Shown: one piece after another, positions 37,094 through 37,662 of the stretch
How the letters are laid out: each line of letters begins with the position of its first letter
Numbering within the stretch: the stretch's first letter is position 1
NCBI RefSeq assembly: GCF_000312025.1
Contig: NZ_HE978594.1
Location: forward strand, 263,548-301,209
DNA: 37,662 nucleotides
Reading direction: 5' to 3'
From: Peptoniphilus timonensis JC401
GTDB lineage: Bacteria > Bacillota > Clostridia > Tissierellales > Peptoniphilaceae
The notes under the pieces: generated by a model
Told to the model about the DNA's origin: nothing
The model's input: only the letters and a program-made list of their open reading frames with translations
Databases searched by the model: none
Position numbers and translations under genes: made by a program

Positions 37094-37639
37094 TTAAGCC
37101 TTAGCAAAAGGCATTCCCATTTTGTCTAGGAATTCTTTAGCCTCTTCATCAGTATTAGCTGTAGTTACTATATTGATGTCCATTCCTCTAATTGTTTCAA
37201 CTTTATCGTATTCAATTTCAGGGAAGATAAGTTGTTCTTTAAGACCAAGAGCATAATTTCCTCTACCATCAAATGCAGTAGGTTTAACACCTCTAAAGTC
37301 TCTTACTCTTGGAAGAGCAACGTTCATTAGCTTATCTAAGAAATCATACATTCTTTCGCCTCTAAGAGTAACCTTAACACCAACATTTTGACCTTCACGA
37401 AGTTTAAAGTTAGCTATAGATTTTCTAGCTCTTGTAACAATAGCCTTTTGACCAGAAATAAGAGTTAGCTCTTCAACAGCTGCTTCTAGAGCCTTGTGAT
37501 TATCTTTAGCTTCGCCAAGACCAATATTAATAGTGATCTTTTCAAGTTTCGGTACTTCCATAACGCTTTTGTAATTGAAGCGTTCCATTAGGTGGCCCAC
37601 AACTTCTGTCTTATATTTTTCTTGTAATCTTGAAGTCAT
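37094..37639 (-). CDS. rplE: 50S ribosomal protein L5
   Basis: Binds 5S rRNA and contacts the P-site tRNA. 181 residues, complete. [41 protein letters not shown] and [10 protein letters not shown] are the classical segments. The ATG at 37639 follows a G-rich, imperfect ribosome site (AGGGGG). Twelve bases before rpsN. Confidence 0.97.
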   Translation of the reverse strand: MTSRLQEKYKTEVVGHLMERFNYKSVMEVPKLEKITINIGLGEAKDNHKALEAAVEELTLISGQKAIVTRARKSIANFKLREGQNVGVKVTLRGERMYDFLDKLMNVALPRVRDFRGVKPTAFDGRGNYALGLKEQLIFPEIEYDKVETIRGMDINIVTTANTDEEAKEFLDKMGMPFAKA

Positions 37640-37650
37640 TATTCTACCCC

Positions 37651-37662
37651 CTACTTAATTGT
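37651..37662 (-). CDS. rplX: End of 50S ribosomal protein L24 (partial)
   Basis: Only three codons (Thr-Ile-Lys) and a TAG stop are inside the window. The assignment rests on the universal order rplX-rplE, not on sequence. Confidence 0.45.

Overview
The window is about 37.7 kb of a low-GC, AT-rich Firmicute chromosome. Four things suggest an anaerobic, indole-forming Gram-positive coccus of the Tissierellia (Peptoniphilus-like): strong AGGAGG ribosome sites, a zinc-binding (type Z) S14, a KOW-domain protein inside the spc/alpha ribosomal cluster, and a tryptophanase paired with a Na+-dependent transporter. The genus is an inference; no rRNA gene is present to settle it.

Layout. (1) 1-1.4 kb: the start of a gene leaving the window and a nuclease-methylase (R-M) gene cut off exactly at its SAM-binding motif, which looks like a mobile-element boundary. 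(2) 1.8-6.6 kb: an ABC exporter (ATPase plus a giant FtsX-type permease with a heptad-repeat coiled coil). (3) 7.1-13.6 kb: a tightly overlapping cell-wall/RNA operon, coiled-coil protein - alpha/beta hydrolase - murF - ddl - rnr - smpB. (4) 13.7-19.7 kb: glutaredoxin-like protein, HAAS-type membrane protein, a secreted 3D-domain wall protein with WalR-like boxes, the operon mscL - patatin - NUDIX, and the pair RNase HI - dCMP deaminase. (5) 19.8-24.8 kb, plus strand: class I aldolase, then a tandem structured leader in front of tryptophanase and an NSS amino-acid transporter, then a small lipoprotein. (6) 24.8-29.7 kb: gloB, groES-groEL with a degenerate CIRCE, and ogt; groESL is flanked on both sides by long repeat-rich non-coding DNA. 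(7) 29.7-37.7 kb: the spc/alpha ribosomal cluster, rplX(end)-rplE-rpsN-rpsH-rplF-rplR-rpsE-rpmD-rplO-secY-adk-KOW-infA-rpmJ-rpsM-rpsK-rpoA-rplQ, without map or rpsD.

Most notable. First, two related hairpin elements with conserved loop sequence and exchanged stem pairs stand in tandem between the promoter and start of tnaA; the second runs into a U-tract, so this looks like an undescribed regulatory (attenuator or riboswitch-like) leader. Second, a roughly 720-bp non-coding element upstream of groES is bounded by inverted 56-bp copies of a GC-rich hairpin in which three base pairs have changed compensatorily. Third, nine single-base changes in homopolymer runs break six genes (permease four times; hydrolase, murF, mscL, KOW protein and lipoprotein once each). 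In every case the downstream frame continues the expected protein, so most are probably sequencing errors or slippage sites rather than dead genes; such genes are entered here as one feature spanning both frames.
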